NCBI GenBank assembly: GCA_002335055.1
Contig: DDCH01000012.1
Span: 1-36,135 of the forward strand
Direction of reading: 5' to 3'
Origin: Sulfurimonas sp. UBA2011
GTDB taxonomy: Bacteria > Campylobacterota > Campylobacteria > Campylobacterales > Sulfurimonadaceae
DNA: 36,135 nt
A program made the translations under genes and the position numbers. Shown here in pieces: positions 24,802 through 32,763 of this stretch (within the stretch, counting starts at the first letter, position 1; each line of letters begins with the position of its first letter). The notes below the pieces were generated by a model that was given only the letters and a program-made list of their open reading frames with translations, ran no database searches and was not told where the DNA came from.

Positions 24802-27800
24802 ATGATAGAAAAACTTATTGCAGCTAGTATAAAAAACACATTTTTGGTCCTTATGACTATGCTCTTTTTAGTGGCCGCTAGTATTTGGAGTATGAAAAAT
24901 ACTCCTCTTGATGCTCTTCCAGACCTCTCTCCTCCACAAGTTATAGTACAGATAAAGTGGAATGGTCAGTCACCTGAGACCGTTGAAGAACAAGGGACTT
25001 ATCCTCTTGTGGCTCAGTTTTTAGCCATCGCTAACATCGATACTGTTCGGGGTTACTCTACTTATGAGACAGGGCTTATCTACATCATCTTTAAAGATGA
25101 TACTGATCTTTACTGGGCAAGAAGTCGTGTTTTAGAACAACTTGCATCTGTCCAGTCATCTCTTCCATCCAACATGAGTGTTACACTTGGACCAGATGCT
25201 TCTGGTGTTGGTTGGGTGTATGAGTATGCTCTCTCATCAAAAACAAAAAATCTTGCAGAACTTAGAAGCATACAAGACTACTACTATAAGTATGCACTTA
25301 TGGGTGTTGATGGAGTTAGTGAGATTGCTAGTGTTGGTGGTTTTGTGCCGACATACCAAGTCACTCTAAACAACGACAACCTTATAAAGTACAACCTAAG
25401 TATCCAAGATATATCAAATGTCTTAAAAGCCAACAATAATGATATGGGTGGCCGTATAGTTATAGAAAATGGTTTTGAGTGGATAGTTCAAGCTAAAGGT
25501 TATGTGAACAACCTTGATGATATTCGTGCTCTTGTTATCACAACAAAAGGCGGAGTACCTCTTACTATCGGAGACATCGCACGAGTTGAACTCACTCCTG
25601 CTCCTCGTCGTGGTATGGCTGACTTAAATGGTGAGGGTGAAGTTGTCGGAGGAATAGTCCTTGTTCGTTATGGCGAGGATGTTTACTCTGCCATACAGCG
25701 TATTAAAGCGAAGATGGCTGACTTAGAAGTTGAAGGTGTAGAGGTTACTACTGTTTATGATCGTTCGGGGCTAATTGACGGAGCAGTTGAAACACTTAAA
25801 GGGACTCTTATAGAAGAGAGTATCATTGTTATTATCGTGATTGGTCTCTTCTTATTACATTTTCGTTCATCTCTAATAGTGCTTATAGTTTTACCACTCA
25901 CAGTTGGTGCTACATTTGCTCTTATGAAACTCTTTGGGGTTGGTTCAAACATCATGAGTCTTGGAGGAATCGCTATTGCCATTGGTGCGATGGTGGATGC
26001 CGCTATAGTTATGATAGAAAATGCACATAAGATGTTATATAAGTTTGAACTCAAACATGGACGAATGCCAACAAACGAAGAAAGAATAGATGTAATACTC
26101 AAATCATCTCAACTTGTTGGTCGCCCTATATTTTTTGCACTCTCGCTCATAGTTGTATCTTTTTTACCTATATTTGCACTCTCTGGTCAAGAGGGTCTAC
26201 TTTTTACTCCTCTGGCTTATACAAAAACATTTGCTATGGCTGCCGGGGCGATTTTAAGTATCACACTTGTTCCTGTGCTTATGGTCTTTTTTGTAAAAGG
26301 GAAAATCATACCTGAAAATAAAAATCCTTTAAATAGATTTTTCATCTGGTTATATCACCCTATTATCGTGTATGGTTTGAAACTTAAGTACCTTGTTATG
26401 GTTATAGTTGTAGCCTCTTTGGGTTATATGTACCCTCTTTTTAACTCGCTTAAGTGGGAGTTTATGCCAATGCTCAATGAGCAAACTTTTATGTATATGC
26501 CTGTTACTCCTTATGGTATTAGTATCGACCAAGCAAAAATACTAACGCAAAAAACAGACAAAATCATCAAAAGTTTTCCTGAAGTTGAAATGGTCTTTGG
26601 TAAAGCAGGACGAGCGGGAACGGCAACTGACCCTGCTCCTCTTGGAATGTTAGAAACTATCATCAGCCTCAAACCTCAAGAAGAGTGGAGAGAGGGAGTA
26701 ACTTATGATTCACTTCGCCAAGAAATGGAAGATGCTCTACAAGTTCCAGGACTCACAAACTCATGGACTTACCCAATTCGCGGTCGTATAGATATGCTTC
26801 TTAGTGGTATTCGTACTCCTATCGGCATCAAACTCTATGGTCAAAATGCAGAGGGTCTACAAAAATATGGAAAAATCATAGAAGAAAAACTTCGTGTTTA
26901 CGATAAAACACTTTCAGTTTTTGCAGATCAAGCGAGTACTGGGTACTTTGTTTATCTTGACCTAGATGAAGAGTCTATGGCGCGCTACGAGATGAATAAA
27001 AACACTCTTTTGGAGTACACATCTTTAGCTATCGGTGGACTCAAAGTCTCTACTATGTACAAGGGTTTAGAGCGTTATCCAATTTCACTGCGTTTAGAAG
27101 GTGATGAAAGACGAAGCCTAGACTCCATTAAAAACATTATGATTAAAACGAAACTTGGCTTTGTTCCTATAAGTACCTTTGCTGACATCTACTACAAACA
27201 GTCTGCTTCAGTAATAAAGTCAGAGATGGCGACACCAGTTACTTTTATCTATATCACTCCACAAGAGGGTATAACGGCTAAAGAGTATGTGCAGGATGCA
27301 CAGAAGTTTATAGATGAGATAAAGTTTGAACCGGGTTATTATGTAGAATGGGCTGGACAGTCTCAGTATCTTGACTCTGCTATGAAAAAAATAGTTTGGA
27401 TTATTCCCGGAGTTTTACTCTCTATCTTGGTGCTTATCTACTTTGCATTAGGAAAAATGACCCCCACACTTATAGTCTTTTTCACTCTACCTTTCGCACT
27501 TTTAGGTGGGCTTATTTATGTAGATATGCTTAATTTTGCTATGAGTATCGCGGTTATCGTTGGCTTCTTAGCTCTACTTGGAGTGGCTGCGGAGACTGCT
27601 ATCGTCATGATAGTGTACTTACAAGAGTCAGTGGATGATACTAAGAAAAAGTTTGGTGAGCAGTTTGGGATTAAAGAATTAAATGATGCTATTTACGAGG
27701 GGGCTGTTCAGCGTGTACGACCTAAACTTATGACAGTTTTTGCCATTCTTGCAGGTTTAGCACCTATCATGTACACTCATGGTATAGGAAGCGAAGTCAT

Positions 27801-27936
27801 GCAGAGGATAGCAGCACCGATGCTTGGAGGAATTATAAGTTCTGCTATACTTAGTCTTATAATAATTCCGCTTCTATTTGAAATAATGTCTAAAAGAGAG
27901 TTACATGCTAAAAAAGAAGAGAATAGAGATACTTGA
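24802..27936 (+). CDS. cusA: CusA-like heavy-metal RND efflux pump
   Basis: A 1044-aa inner-membrane RND transporter of the heavy-metal (HME) class, driven by protons and exporting Cu(I)/Ag(I) from periplasm and cytoplasm. TPLDALPDLSPPQVIVQ near residue 33 is the HME opening. GGIAIAIGAMVDAAIVMIEN near residue 390 carries the membrane Asp and matches CusA rather than the Zn/Co/Ni CzcA type, which has a DFG-like pattern there. Several Met residues line the periplasmic segment (FMPMLNEQTFMYMPVTPYG near 555-573), consistent with Met-based transport. Length is normal. It overlaps the DUF418 gene by 32 bases. Confidence 0.93.
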   Translation: MIEKLIAASIKNTFLVLMTMLFLVAASIWSMKNTPLDALPDLSPPQVIVQIKWNGQSPETVEEQGTYPLVAQFLAIANIDTVRGYSTYETGLIYIIFKDDTDLYWARSRVLEQLASVQSSLPSNMSVTLGPDASGVGWVYEYALSSKTKNLAELRSIQDYYYKYALMGVDGVSEIASVGGFVPTYQVTLNNDNLIKYNLSIQDISNVLKANNNDMGGRIVIENGFEWIVQAKGYVNNLDDIRALVITTKGGVPLTIGDIARVELTPAPRRGMADLNGEGEVVGGIVLVRYGEDVYSAIQRIKAKMADLEVEGVEVTTVYDRSGLIDGAVETLKGTLIEESIIVIIVIGLFLLHFRSSLIVLIVLPLTVGATFALMKLFGVGSNIMSLGGIAIAIGAMVDAAIVMIENAHKMLYKFELKHGRMPTNEERIDVILKSSQLVGRPIFFALSLIVVSFLPIFALSGQEGLLFTPLAYTKTFAMAAGAILSITLVPVLMVFFVKGKIIPENKNPLNRFFIWLYHPIIVYGLKLKYLVMVIVVASLGYMYPLFNSLKWEFMPMLNEQTFMYMPVTPYGISIDQAKILTQKTDKIIKSFPEVEMVFGKAGRAGTATDPAPLGMLETIISLKPQEEWREGVTYDSLRQEMEDALQVPGLTNSWTYPIRGRIDMLLSGIRTPIGIKLYGQNAEGLQKYGKIIEEKLRVYDKTLSVFADQASTGYFVYLDLDEESMARYEMNKNTLLEYTSLAIGGLKVSTMYKGLERYPISLRLEGDERRSLDSIKNIMIKTKLGFVPISTFADIYYKQSASVIKSEMATPVTFIYITPQEGITAKEYVQDAQKFIDEIKFEPGYYVEWAGQSQYLDSAMKKIVWIIPGVLLSILVLIYFALGKMTPTLIVFFTLPFALLGGLIYVDMLNFAMSIAVIVGFLALLGVAAETAIVMIVYLQESVDDTKKKFGEQFGIKELNDAIYEGAVQRVRPKLMTVFAILAGLAPIMYTHGIGSEVMQRIAAPMLGGIISSAILSLIIIPLLFEIMSKRELHAKKEENRDT

Positions 27937-29098
27937 TGTCATTCGTGGATTTGCTATTTTTGGTATCATTCTTGCCAATATTCAGTCTTGGTCTGGATAC
28001 AAGTTTATCCCCTTTACTCTTCTAGAGACCCTTCCCTACTACGAGTACAACTCTATAGGAAAGGCTCTTTTTCTCTTTTTTATAGATACAAAATTTTATA
28101 CACTTTTTTCCCTTCTTTTTGGTATTGGTTTTTTTATTCAGTTTGATAAACACCGAGAAAACCAAAAACCTTTTGTAAAGACCTATACTAGGCTTCTACT
28201 ATTTTTGATGCTTTTTGGAAGTATTCATGCATTCTTCTGGTCTGGAGATATTTTACTCATTTATGGAGCTATGGGACTTTTACTCATTCCATTTAGAAAT
28301 TTAGCATTAAAAAACCTGCTTACATCTGCCATAGTTTTATACTATATTTGGCTCATTTACGACCTTTTTCTTGCACTATATTATCCTGACTTATTTAAGC
28401 ATGACTCGTTAGCATATAAGACATATATCGATATTACACCTGGGGCCTTAACTTCTATCTTTACTCAGGGAAGTTTTATAGAAGTACTACAAGCAAACTG
28501 GCATAACCTTTACTGGAGGTACTTAGACCTTATCCCTTCTGGGCGCTTAACTAAGGTACTTGCCATCTTTATCTTAGGTTATTATATGATGAGTATAGAC
28601 TACTTTAGAGTTTATTTAAACTCTAAAAAGCTACTTCTACTGTACTTTGTATCTGGCTCTGCGTTTACTTACCTCTCATTTATCATTGGTGGCTCAATGT
28701 CAAGCTACTTTCACGACCTAACAAATGTACTCTATAAGTTCATTTCTGCAACTGGACAGGTGCTTTTAGCCCTTTCATACATACATATACTCAGTTACTT
28801 ATACCAAATGTCATTTTTTAAAAAAGCCTTTAAAGGTTTTGCATATGTTGGTCGTATGTCTTTTACTAACTACCTCATGCATACATTTTTTGGTTATCTT
28901 ATCTTCTATCCATTCTTTAGTGGGTACTTTGGAACTATGGGCTTAGTAGAGATTTCTCTTTTAGCACTCTGTCTTTATACTCTACAGATTTTTATCAGTA
29001 TCTTATGGTTTAGATTTTTTATTATAGGACCACTAGAGTGGGCTTGGCGTTCACTCATACTGAAAAAACTAATGCCCATTAGAAAAGAAGTTTTCTAG
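27905..29098 (+). CDS. DUF418 family multi-pass membrane protein
   Basis: A 397-aa membrane protein with about ten hydrophobic segments. RIEILDVIRGFAIFGIILAN (residues 6-25) is the DUF418/acyltransferase-3-like opening, and the C-terminal part (GRMSFTNYLMHTFFGYLIFY and later PLEWAWRSL) is the DUF418 signature. Its function is unknown. It starts 32 bases inside the end of the CusA gene, so it is co-transcribed and probably translationally coupled, which makes it an unexpected part of a copper efflux operon. Confidence 0.88.
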   Translation: MLKKKRIEILDVIRGFAIFGIILANIQSWSGYKFIPFTLLETLPYYEYNSIGKALFLFFIDTKFYTLFSLLFGIGFFIQFDKHRENQKPFVKTYTRLLLFLMLFGSIHAFFWSGDILLIYGAMGLLLIPFRNLALKNLLTSAIVLYYIWLIYDLFLALYYPDLFKHDSLAYKTYIDITPGALTSIFTQGSFIEVLQANWHNLYWRYLDLIPSGRLTKVLAIFILGYYMMSIDYFRVYLNSKKLLLLYFVSGSAFTYLSFIIGGSMSSYFHDLTNVLYKFISATGQVLLALSYIHILSYLYQMSFFKKAFKGFAYVGRMSFTNYLMHTFFGYLIFYPFFSGYFGTMGLVEISLLALCLYTLQIFISILWFRFFIIGPLEWAWRSLILKKLMPIRKEVF

Positions 29099-29123
29099 CC
29101 ACAGAGTCGCCACAGTAAAGAGT

Positions 29124-29129
29124 TATAAT
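29124..29129 (+). promoter_or_regulatory. Possible separate -10 box for the Cys-repeat lipoprotein
   Basis: TATAAT in the 59-base gap after the DUF418 gene, 28 bases before the ATG, with AGGAGAAAAG as ribosome binding site. It would let the lipoprotein and HMA genes be made in larger amounts than the pump. Confidence 0.4.
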
Positions 29130-29157
29130 ATCTGACTTAGAATTATCAGGAGAAAAG

Positions 29158-29583
29158 ATGCAACTTAAGAACTTATTTATACTACTACTTGGAATTACAC
29201 TTACTTTTAGTGCTTGTAGTGAGGTACAAAAAGAAGACAAAGGGAGTGCTAGTTCTGGCATGAAATGTGGTGCTGGAAAATGTGGTGCAAATATGTTTGA
29301 TGGCAAAGGTGCTCTTGCAAAAAAGAAAAAAAATATACTCTCACAAATGAGAGAAAACGATCCCCGAAAAGCCTGTGTTATAGAAGCTAAAAATACAAAA
29401 GAAGCATACGAATGTGTAAAACATAAAGAGACAAATAAGATGTCAACTAAGTGTGGTACTCAAAAATGTGGTGTTGGCAAATGTGGTGATGCACTTAAAC
29501 ATGATAAAATGATGAAAGAAAAACCAAAAACAGAAGAACCTGCCATGAAATGTGGTGCAGGAAAATGCGGAGGAAGTATGTAA
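29158..29583 (+). CDS. Lipoprotein with repeated KCGxGKCG motifs, likely copper binding
   Basis: A 141-aa protein with a lipoprotein-type signal (FILLLGITLTFSAC, lipid Cys at residue 20), so it is probably membrane anchored in the periplasm. After the anchor come three blocks of Cys-Gly repeats: KCGAGKCG at 36-43, KCGTQKCGVGKCG at 98-110 and KCGAGKCG at 131-138. A Lys-rich central part carries Cys73 and Cys86. The repeats resemble the EGKCG repeats of HvfA-type precursors, whose Cys residues are turned into copper-binding groups by an MNIO enzyme; no MNIO gene is in the window. It lies between CusCBA/DUF418 and an HMA protein and overlaps the latter (TAATG), so a copper-buffering role is likely. 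Confidence 0.82.
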   Translation: MQLKNLFILLLGITLTFSACSEVQKEDKGSASSGMKCGAGKCGANMFDGKGALAKKKKNILSQMRENDPRKACVIEAKNTKEAYECVKHKETNKMSTKCGTQKCGVGKCGDALKHDKMMKEKPKTEEPAMKCGAGKCGGSM

Positions 29584-29876
29584 TGAAAACAACTATAAAA
29601 GTACAAAATGTTAAATGCTCTGGATGTGCCTCTACACTTACAAACAAACTACAAGATGAGTTTGGTGAGATAGAAGTAAACTTAGAAGTAATGCCAAGAG
29701 AAATAACTCTAGACTTAGCAGAGGAAAAGACAGATGCACTTCACACTGCACTCAAAGGTCTTGGTTACCCTGTGGCTGGTGAGAGTTTTGGATTTATCCA
29801 AGACACGAGCATGAAAGCAAAAAGTTTTGTATCGTGTGCCATAGGAAAAGTAGATAACTTCAAAGAGGGTAAATAA
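29583..29876 (+). CDS. HMA-domain (CopZ-like) metal-binding protein
   Basis: A 97-aa cytoplasmic heavy-metal-associated domain protein. VQNVKCSGCASTLTNKLQ carries the metal-binding CxxC (Cys12, Cys15), and the ferredoxin-like alternation of strands and helices fits Atx1/CopZ chaperones. It has about 30 residues more than CopZ, including one further Cys in FVSCAIGKV. It probably carries Cu(I). The ATG at 29583 overlaps the stop of the Cys-repeat lipoprotein; a longer frame from 29550 only reads through that gene in another phase. Confidence 0.88.
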   Translation: MKTTIKVQNVKCSGCASTLTNKLQDEFGEIEVNLEVMPREITLDLAEEKTDALHTALKGLGYPVAGESFGFIQDTSMKAKSFVSCAIGKVDNFKEGK

Positions 29877-29884
29877 ACCCTTTT

Positions 29885-30298
29885 ATGCAAATACAAAAAC
29901 TCCAAGAAAATGACTTAGAGCTTTTTTACAAATATGCTAAAGAAGAACAGTGGGATATCGAAGGTATTCATATTCGCACTTCTTTAAAAACCTACCCAAA
30001 TGACTTTTTTATTTTTTACCAAAACAGACAACTTATAGGTTATGTTGTAGCACTCAAAGAGAGTGAGCAGTTTGCTTTTATAAGTAGTCTTTTAGTGCTT
30101 AAGAAGTTTCGAGGTTTAGGTTATGGTGCGAAGATATTTTCTTTTGCACTCCAACATCTAAAAACTTGCCAAATTGCACTTGATAGTGTTGTAGGACAAG
30201 AAAAGTTTTACGAGAAGTTTGAATTTGAGTCTTACTTTGATGTAACTACTTCTGTCTTTAAAACAGGGAAAGTGAGTACTATCAATTTCTACTTTTAG
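29885..30298 (+). CDS. GNAT family N-acetyltransferase
   Basis: A 137-aa acetyltransferase-fold protein. FISSLLVLKKFRGLGYGAKI (residues about 56-75) is the acetyl-CoA-binding motif A with R-G-x-G-x-G/A, and EKFYEKFEFES is the usual late strand. The substrate is unknown. It follows the HMA gene by eight bases with only a weak ribosome binding site, so it may be the last gene of the copper operon. A different open frame overlaps its end. Confidence 0.8.
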   Translation: MQIQKLQENDLELFYKYAKEEQWDIEGIHIRTSLKTYPNDFFIFYQNRQLIGYVVALKESEQFAFISSLLVLKKFRGLGYGAKIFSFALQHLKTCQIALDSVVGQEKFYEKFEFESYFDVTTSVFKTGKVSTINFYF

Positions 30299-30573
30299 AT
30301 AAAGGTGTAACTTATAAAGCTATCAAAAATACTCCCGACTCTTTTGCATTTTTATTTGCTTATAAAGATGGGTATAAAATTACTATAAAAACCCAAGATA
30401 TAAATCATGGGGTCACTCTCTTTTTTGCACTGTGTCAAAACCATGAGAGTAACACTTCTATCTATATGCTCTCAACTCTGCAAGAGCCTATACTTGAAGC
30501 TCTTGTTCAGGCTCTATCTATGACAAAAGTATCACACCAAACAAGAATGTACAATAAAATTCTGACTCAGTAA
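30262..30573 (+). pseudogene. Start-less open frame overlapping the GNAT end, unknown family
   Basis: From 30262 a second frame stays open for 103 codons to TAA at 30571. It reads for example YKAIKNTPDSFAFLFAYKDG and GVTLFFALCQNHES. The composition is protein-like, but there is no start codon with a ribosome binding site before residue 66. I do not recognise it. It is probably the 3' part of a lost gene joined to the GNAT gene, or less likely the result of a frameshift in a longer GNAT protein. Confidence 0.4.
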
Positions 30574-30582
30574 ATATACCTT

Positions 30583-31884
30583 CTACTTAACCTCAGCACG
30601 AGGAACAAACTCTAAAACTGTTGCATCTATACAAAAGCGTCTACGACCATCAGCTCTAGGAAATACATGTCCTAAGTGGATACCACTTGTTTTAGATACT
30701 AGTGCTACTCTTTTCATACCAAAACTATAATCTTCTCTCTCTATAACAGCACCATCTACTGTTTTATAAAAACTTAACCATCCAGTCCCAGAGTGAAAAC
30801 GATCTTTAGTATCAAAAAGAACTTCTCCACTAAGTTTATCTATAAAAACACCATCAGGAGTATTTTCAAAGATTTTGTACTGCTTACATCCGGGTGCATC
30901 AGTTCCCTCATGAAATGCCACTTGATAAGCCTGTGAGCCACGTCCGAGTTTAAAAGCACCTAAAGTTTTATAAAAGAGTTCTTTATCCATATAACCCACA
31001 TGACCTATAACTTCTTTAGCATCTTCTAGGAAAAGTATAGTTGGAGTTGCAAAGATTTTTGTCTCTATATCAAAACCTTTAAGGCTACTTGCAAGTACTG
31101 TTCTCATAGGAAGTGAGCCTTTATAACTCGCACTCACCTCTTCTTCAAACTTCTCACAGTAAGGACAGTAGATAGAAGAGCTGATAACTATAATCTCTTT
31201 GCCCCCAAGAGGTTTTACTATAACAACTTCTTTCATCTCTTTTTTAAACTTTACACCTGTTTCATGGTTAGGACAGTAACCAAAAGGATTTTTTGCTAAA
31301 TAATCTTGATGATAGCCCTCTGCATTATAGAACTTTACTAAGGGTTTTATCTCTGTGACTATTTTTGAATAACCCGCATTTGTAAGTAACCTTTGATATG
31401 CTTCTTTTGTCTCAAAGGCTACTTTTTTTTGTGCTTCATTTGTAAAAAAGAGTGCACTTCTATAGTTGTTTCCTATGTCGTTGCCTTGTCCATTTCTTTG
31501 TGTTGCATCATGAAGTTCCCAAAAAGATTTTATTAGTGTTAGGGCATCTACCCTTCTCGTATCGTAGATAACTTTAACACCTTCTGTATAGTTCACAATC
31601 TTTGAGTTGGCTCCTAGGTTACGGTACTTAAGAACATCGTCATATGTAGGATTTTCATAGTTACCACCTACATAACCAGACTCAGCACTTACAACACCAT
31701 CAAAATGATCAAAGTGTTTCTCAACACCCCAAAAACATCCAGCAGCAAACACGATAGTCTTTTGCACTTCCATCGGTGTTACTTGTATTATTGGAAGTGG
31801 TTTTTTAGCCCAAAGCATACTGCCCATTACCACTCCAAAAATAGCTAAGATGAGTAAAATCAATTTTGTCATTATATTTTTCAC
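30583..31884 (-). CDS. Envelope methionine sulfoxide reductase: MsrA, thioredoxin-like domain and MsrB in one chain
   Basis: A 433-aa protein that repairs oxidised methionine. Residues 6-25 form an N-terminal membrane anchor or signal. MsrA follows (about 43-215) with the catalytic Cys50 in AAGCFWGVEK and a resolving Cys204 in FGYCPNH. Residues about 228-310 are a thioredoxin/DsbC-like domain with CPYC (240-243) and the cis-Pro segment FATPTILF. MsrB (about 313-430) keeps the catalytic Cys418 in RRFCIDA and GIHLGHVFPR, but lacks the zinc CxxC pairs. In Neisseria PilB the thioredoxin domain is N-terminal; here it lies in the middle. The GTG start follows AAAGGA at seven bases. An 18-bp palindrome covers its promoter. 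Confidence 0.92.
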   Translation of the reverse strand: MKNIMTKLILLILAIFGVVMGSMLWAKKPLPIIQVTPMEVQKTIVFAAGCFWGVEKHFDHFDGVVSAESGYVGGNYENPTYDDVLKYRNLGANSKIVNYTEGVKVIYDTRRVDALTLIKSFWELHDATQRNGQGNDIGNNYRSALFFTNEAQKKVAFETKEAYQRLLTNAGYSKIVTEIKPLVKFYNAEGYHQDYLAKNPFGYCPNHETGVKFKKEMKEVVIVKPLGGKEIIVISSSIYCPYCEKFEEEVSASYKGSLPMRTVLASSLKGFDIETKIFATPTILFLEDAKEVIGHVGYMDKELFYKTLGAFKLGRGSQAYQVAFHEGTDAPGCKQYKIFENTPDGVFIDKLSGEVLFDTKDRFHSGTGWLSFYKTVDGAVIEREDYSFGMKRVALVSKTSGIHLGHVFPRADGRRRFCIDATVLEFVPRAEVK

Positions 31885-31903
31885 AATTTAATCCTTTGTT
31901 TAC

Positions 31904-31921
31904 ATTCTACAATTGTAGAAT
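31904..31921 (-). promoter_or_regulatory. Perfect 18-bp palindrome at the msrAB promoter (likely operator)
   Basis: ATTCTACAATTGTAGAAT is a perfect inverted repeat 19 bases upstream of the GTG start of the msrAB gene. Its end supplies a TAGAAT that could be the -10 box. The core TACAATTGTA fits the TACAnnTGTA operator pattern known from CopY/BlaI-type repressors, but no such repressor gene is in the window. A repressor bound here would block transcription. Confidence 0.55.
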
Positions 31922-31937
31922 ATTAGTATAAACAATT

Positions 31938-32108
31938 TATAAACCAACAAGTCGTGATGAAATAGTCTCTTTTTTACAAAAAAAGTTTACAAAAGAGACT
32001 GAGTATCAACTTGTAAAAGAACTTTGGGCATTTACGGGTAATAGAATTGCGGTAAAGTTTGCATATGAGTGCTTAGATACGAACGAACAGAGGCATAGCA
32101 TTATGTAA
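31938..32108 (+). pseudogene. Remnant of a DUF1348 (SnoaL/NTF2-like) protein
   Basis: An open frame without start reads SRDEIVSFLQKKFTKETEY and QLVKELWAFTGNRIAVKFAY. This closely matches the middle of DUF1348 proteins (GREEIVxFLxxKWxxExxYRLxKELWAFTGNRIAVRFAYE). It then stops after about 15 unrelated residues. Both ends of the gene are missing. Confidence 0.6.
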
Positions 32109-32125
32109 GTCTTAGTGACTTAGGT

Positions 32126-32527
32126 TTATAAACCACCCCTAAACACCATATATATAAGGGGTGGATACACAAAAAGTCCTATATATGCTACTGCCCTATT
32201 AAGAGGAGCTAAGAGTGCTAAAGTAAGTTCCTCTGACACTTCTTTGTCTATAAACACTTTTTTAAGCAGTATCATTTTTGTAGCGATATCTATGCCTTTT
32301 ATAAGAAAAAGAGCAATAGCATATGTGTTATAGTCGCTTGTAATCATCAACATAATGGCATAATAAAAAGTGGGATGCATAAGTAAAAATACAAAAATAT
32401 TTTTTGTATAATGTGAATACATTCGAGCAAGCATCCCTATTATTGTATTTGCTTTTTGCCACTGAACCTCATAGAGTTCAAGTACAATAAAAAGAATAAG
32501 ATAGTTTATTAATGTGTCTTCAATCAT
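32126..32527 (-). CDS. Hypothetical membrane protein
   Basis: A 133-aa protein with about three to four hydrophobic segments (LINYLILFIVLEL near the start, FVFLLMHPTFYYAIMLMI, YAIALFLIKGIDIATKMILL and AYIGLFVYPPLIYMVF). I do not recognise a family. There is no Shine-Dalgarno sequence before the ATG. A TATACT box lies seven bases upstream, so the mRNA may be leaderless. It stands alone between two gene remnants. Confidence 0.6.
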   Translation of the reverse strand: MIEDTLINYLILFIVLELYEVQWQKANTIIGMLARMYSHYTKNIFVFLLMHPTFYYAIMLMITSDYNTYAIALFLIKGIDIATKMILLKKVFIDKEVSEELTLALLAPLNRAVAYIGLFVYPPLIYMVFRGGL

Positions 32528-32534
32528 AAATGTA

Positions 32535-32540
32535 AGTATA
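32535..32540 (-). promoter_or_regulatory. -10 box directly before the membrane protein start
   Basis: TATACT on the minus strand, separated by seven bases from the ATG at 32527, which would place the transcript start at or next to the start codon. Confidence 0.35.
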
Positions 32541-32596
32541 GCTAAACTACATAATGATATGAAATATATGTTTTCCTTTTATATACTCATATTTTA

Positions 32597-32761
32597 GCTC
32601 AAAGTTATGGCGATGGACTACCTTCTTTAGGATGTAAAGACCAAGTCCAAAAACTGCTACAAGATTTTGATGCTGATGTAGTGAACTACCTCACAAAACC
32701 AATAAACCGTCAAAAGCTACGAGCAAGCATAGATACCGCTATACAGACCCTTTTACACTAA
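32597..32761 (+). pseudogene. Response-regulator receiver remnant
   Basis: An open frame without start ends DFDADVVNYLTKPINRQKLR and ASIDTAIQTLLH before TAA. This is the YLTKPI end of a CheY-like receiver domain, with the conserved Lys-Pro. The phosphoacceptor part is missing and the preceding residues are not receiver-like. It touches the end of the convergent GMC gene. Confidence 0.5.
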
Positions 32762-32763
32762 GT

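Noticed and set aside
25755..26102. Minus-strand ORF inside cusA
   Set aside because: Antisense shadow of a highly conserved RND membrane segment, without start signals or known domain.
29079..29306. Minus-strand ORF opposite the Cys-repeat lipoprotein
   Set aside because: It has no ribosome binding site or domain, and lies antisense to a gene with a lipoprotein signal and repeats.
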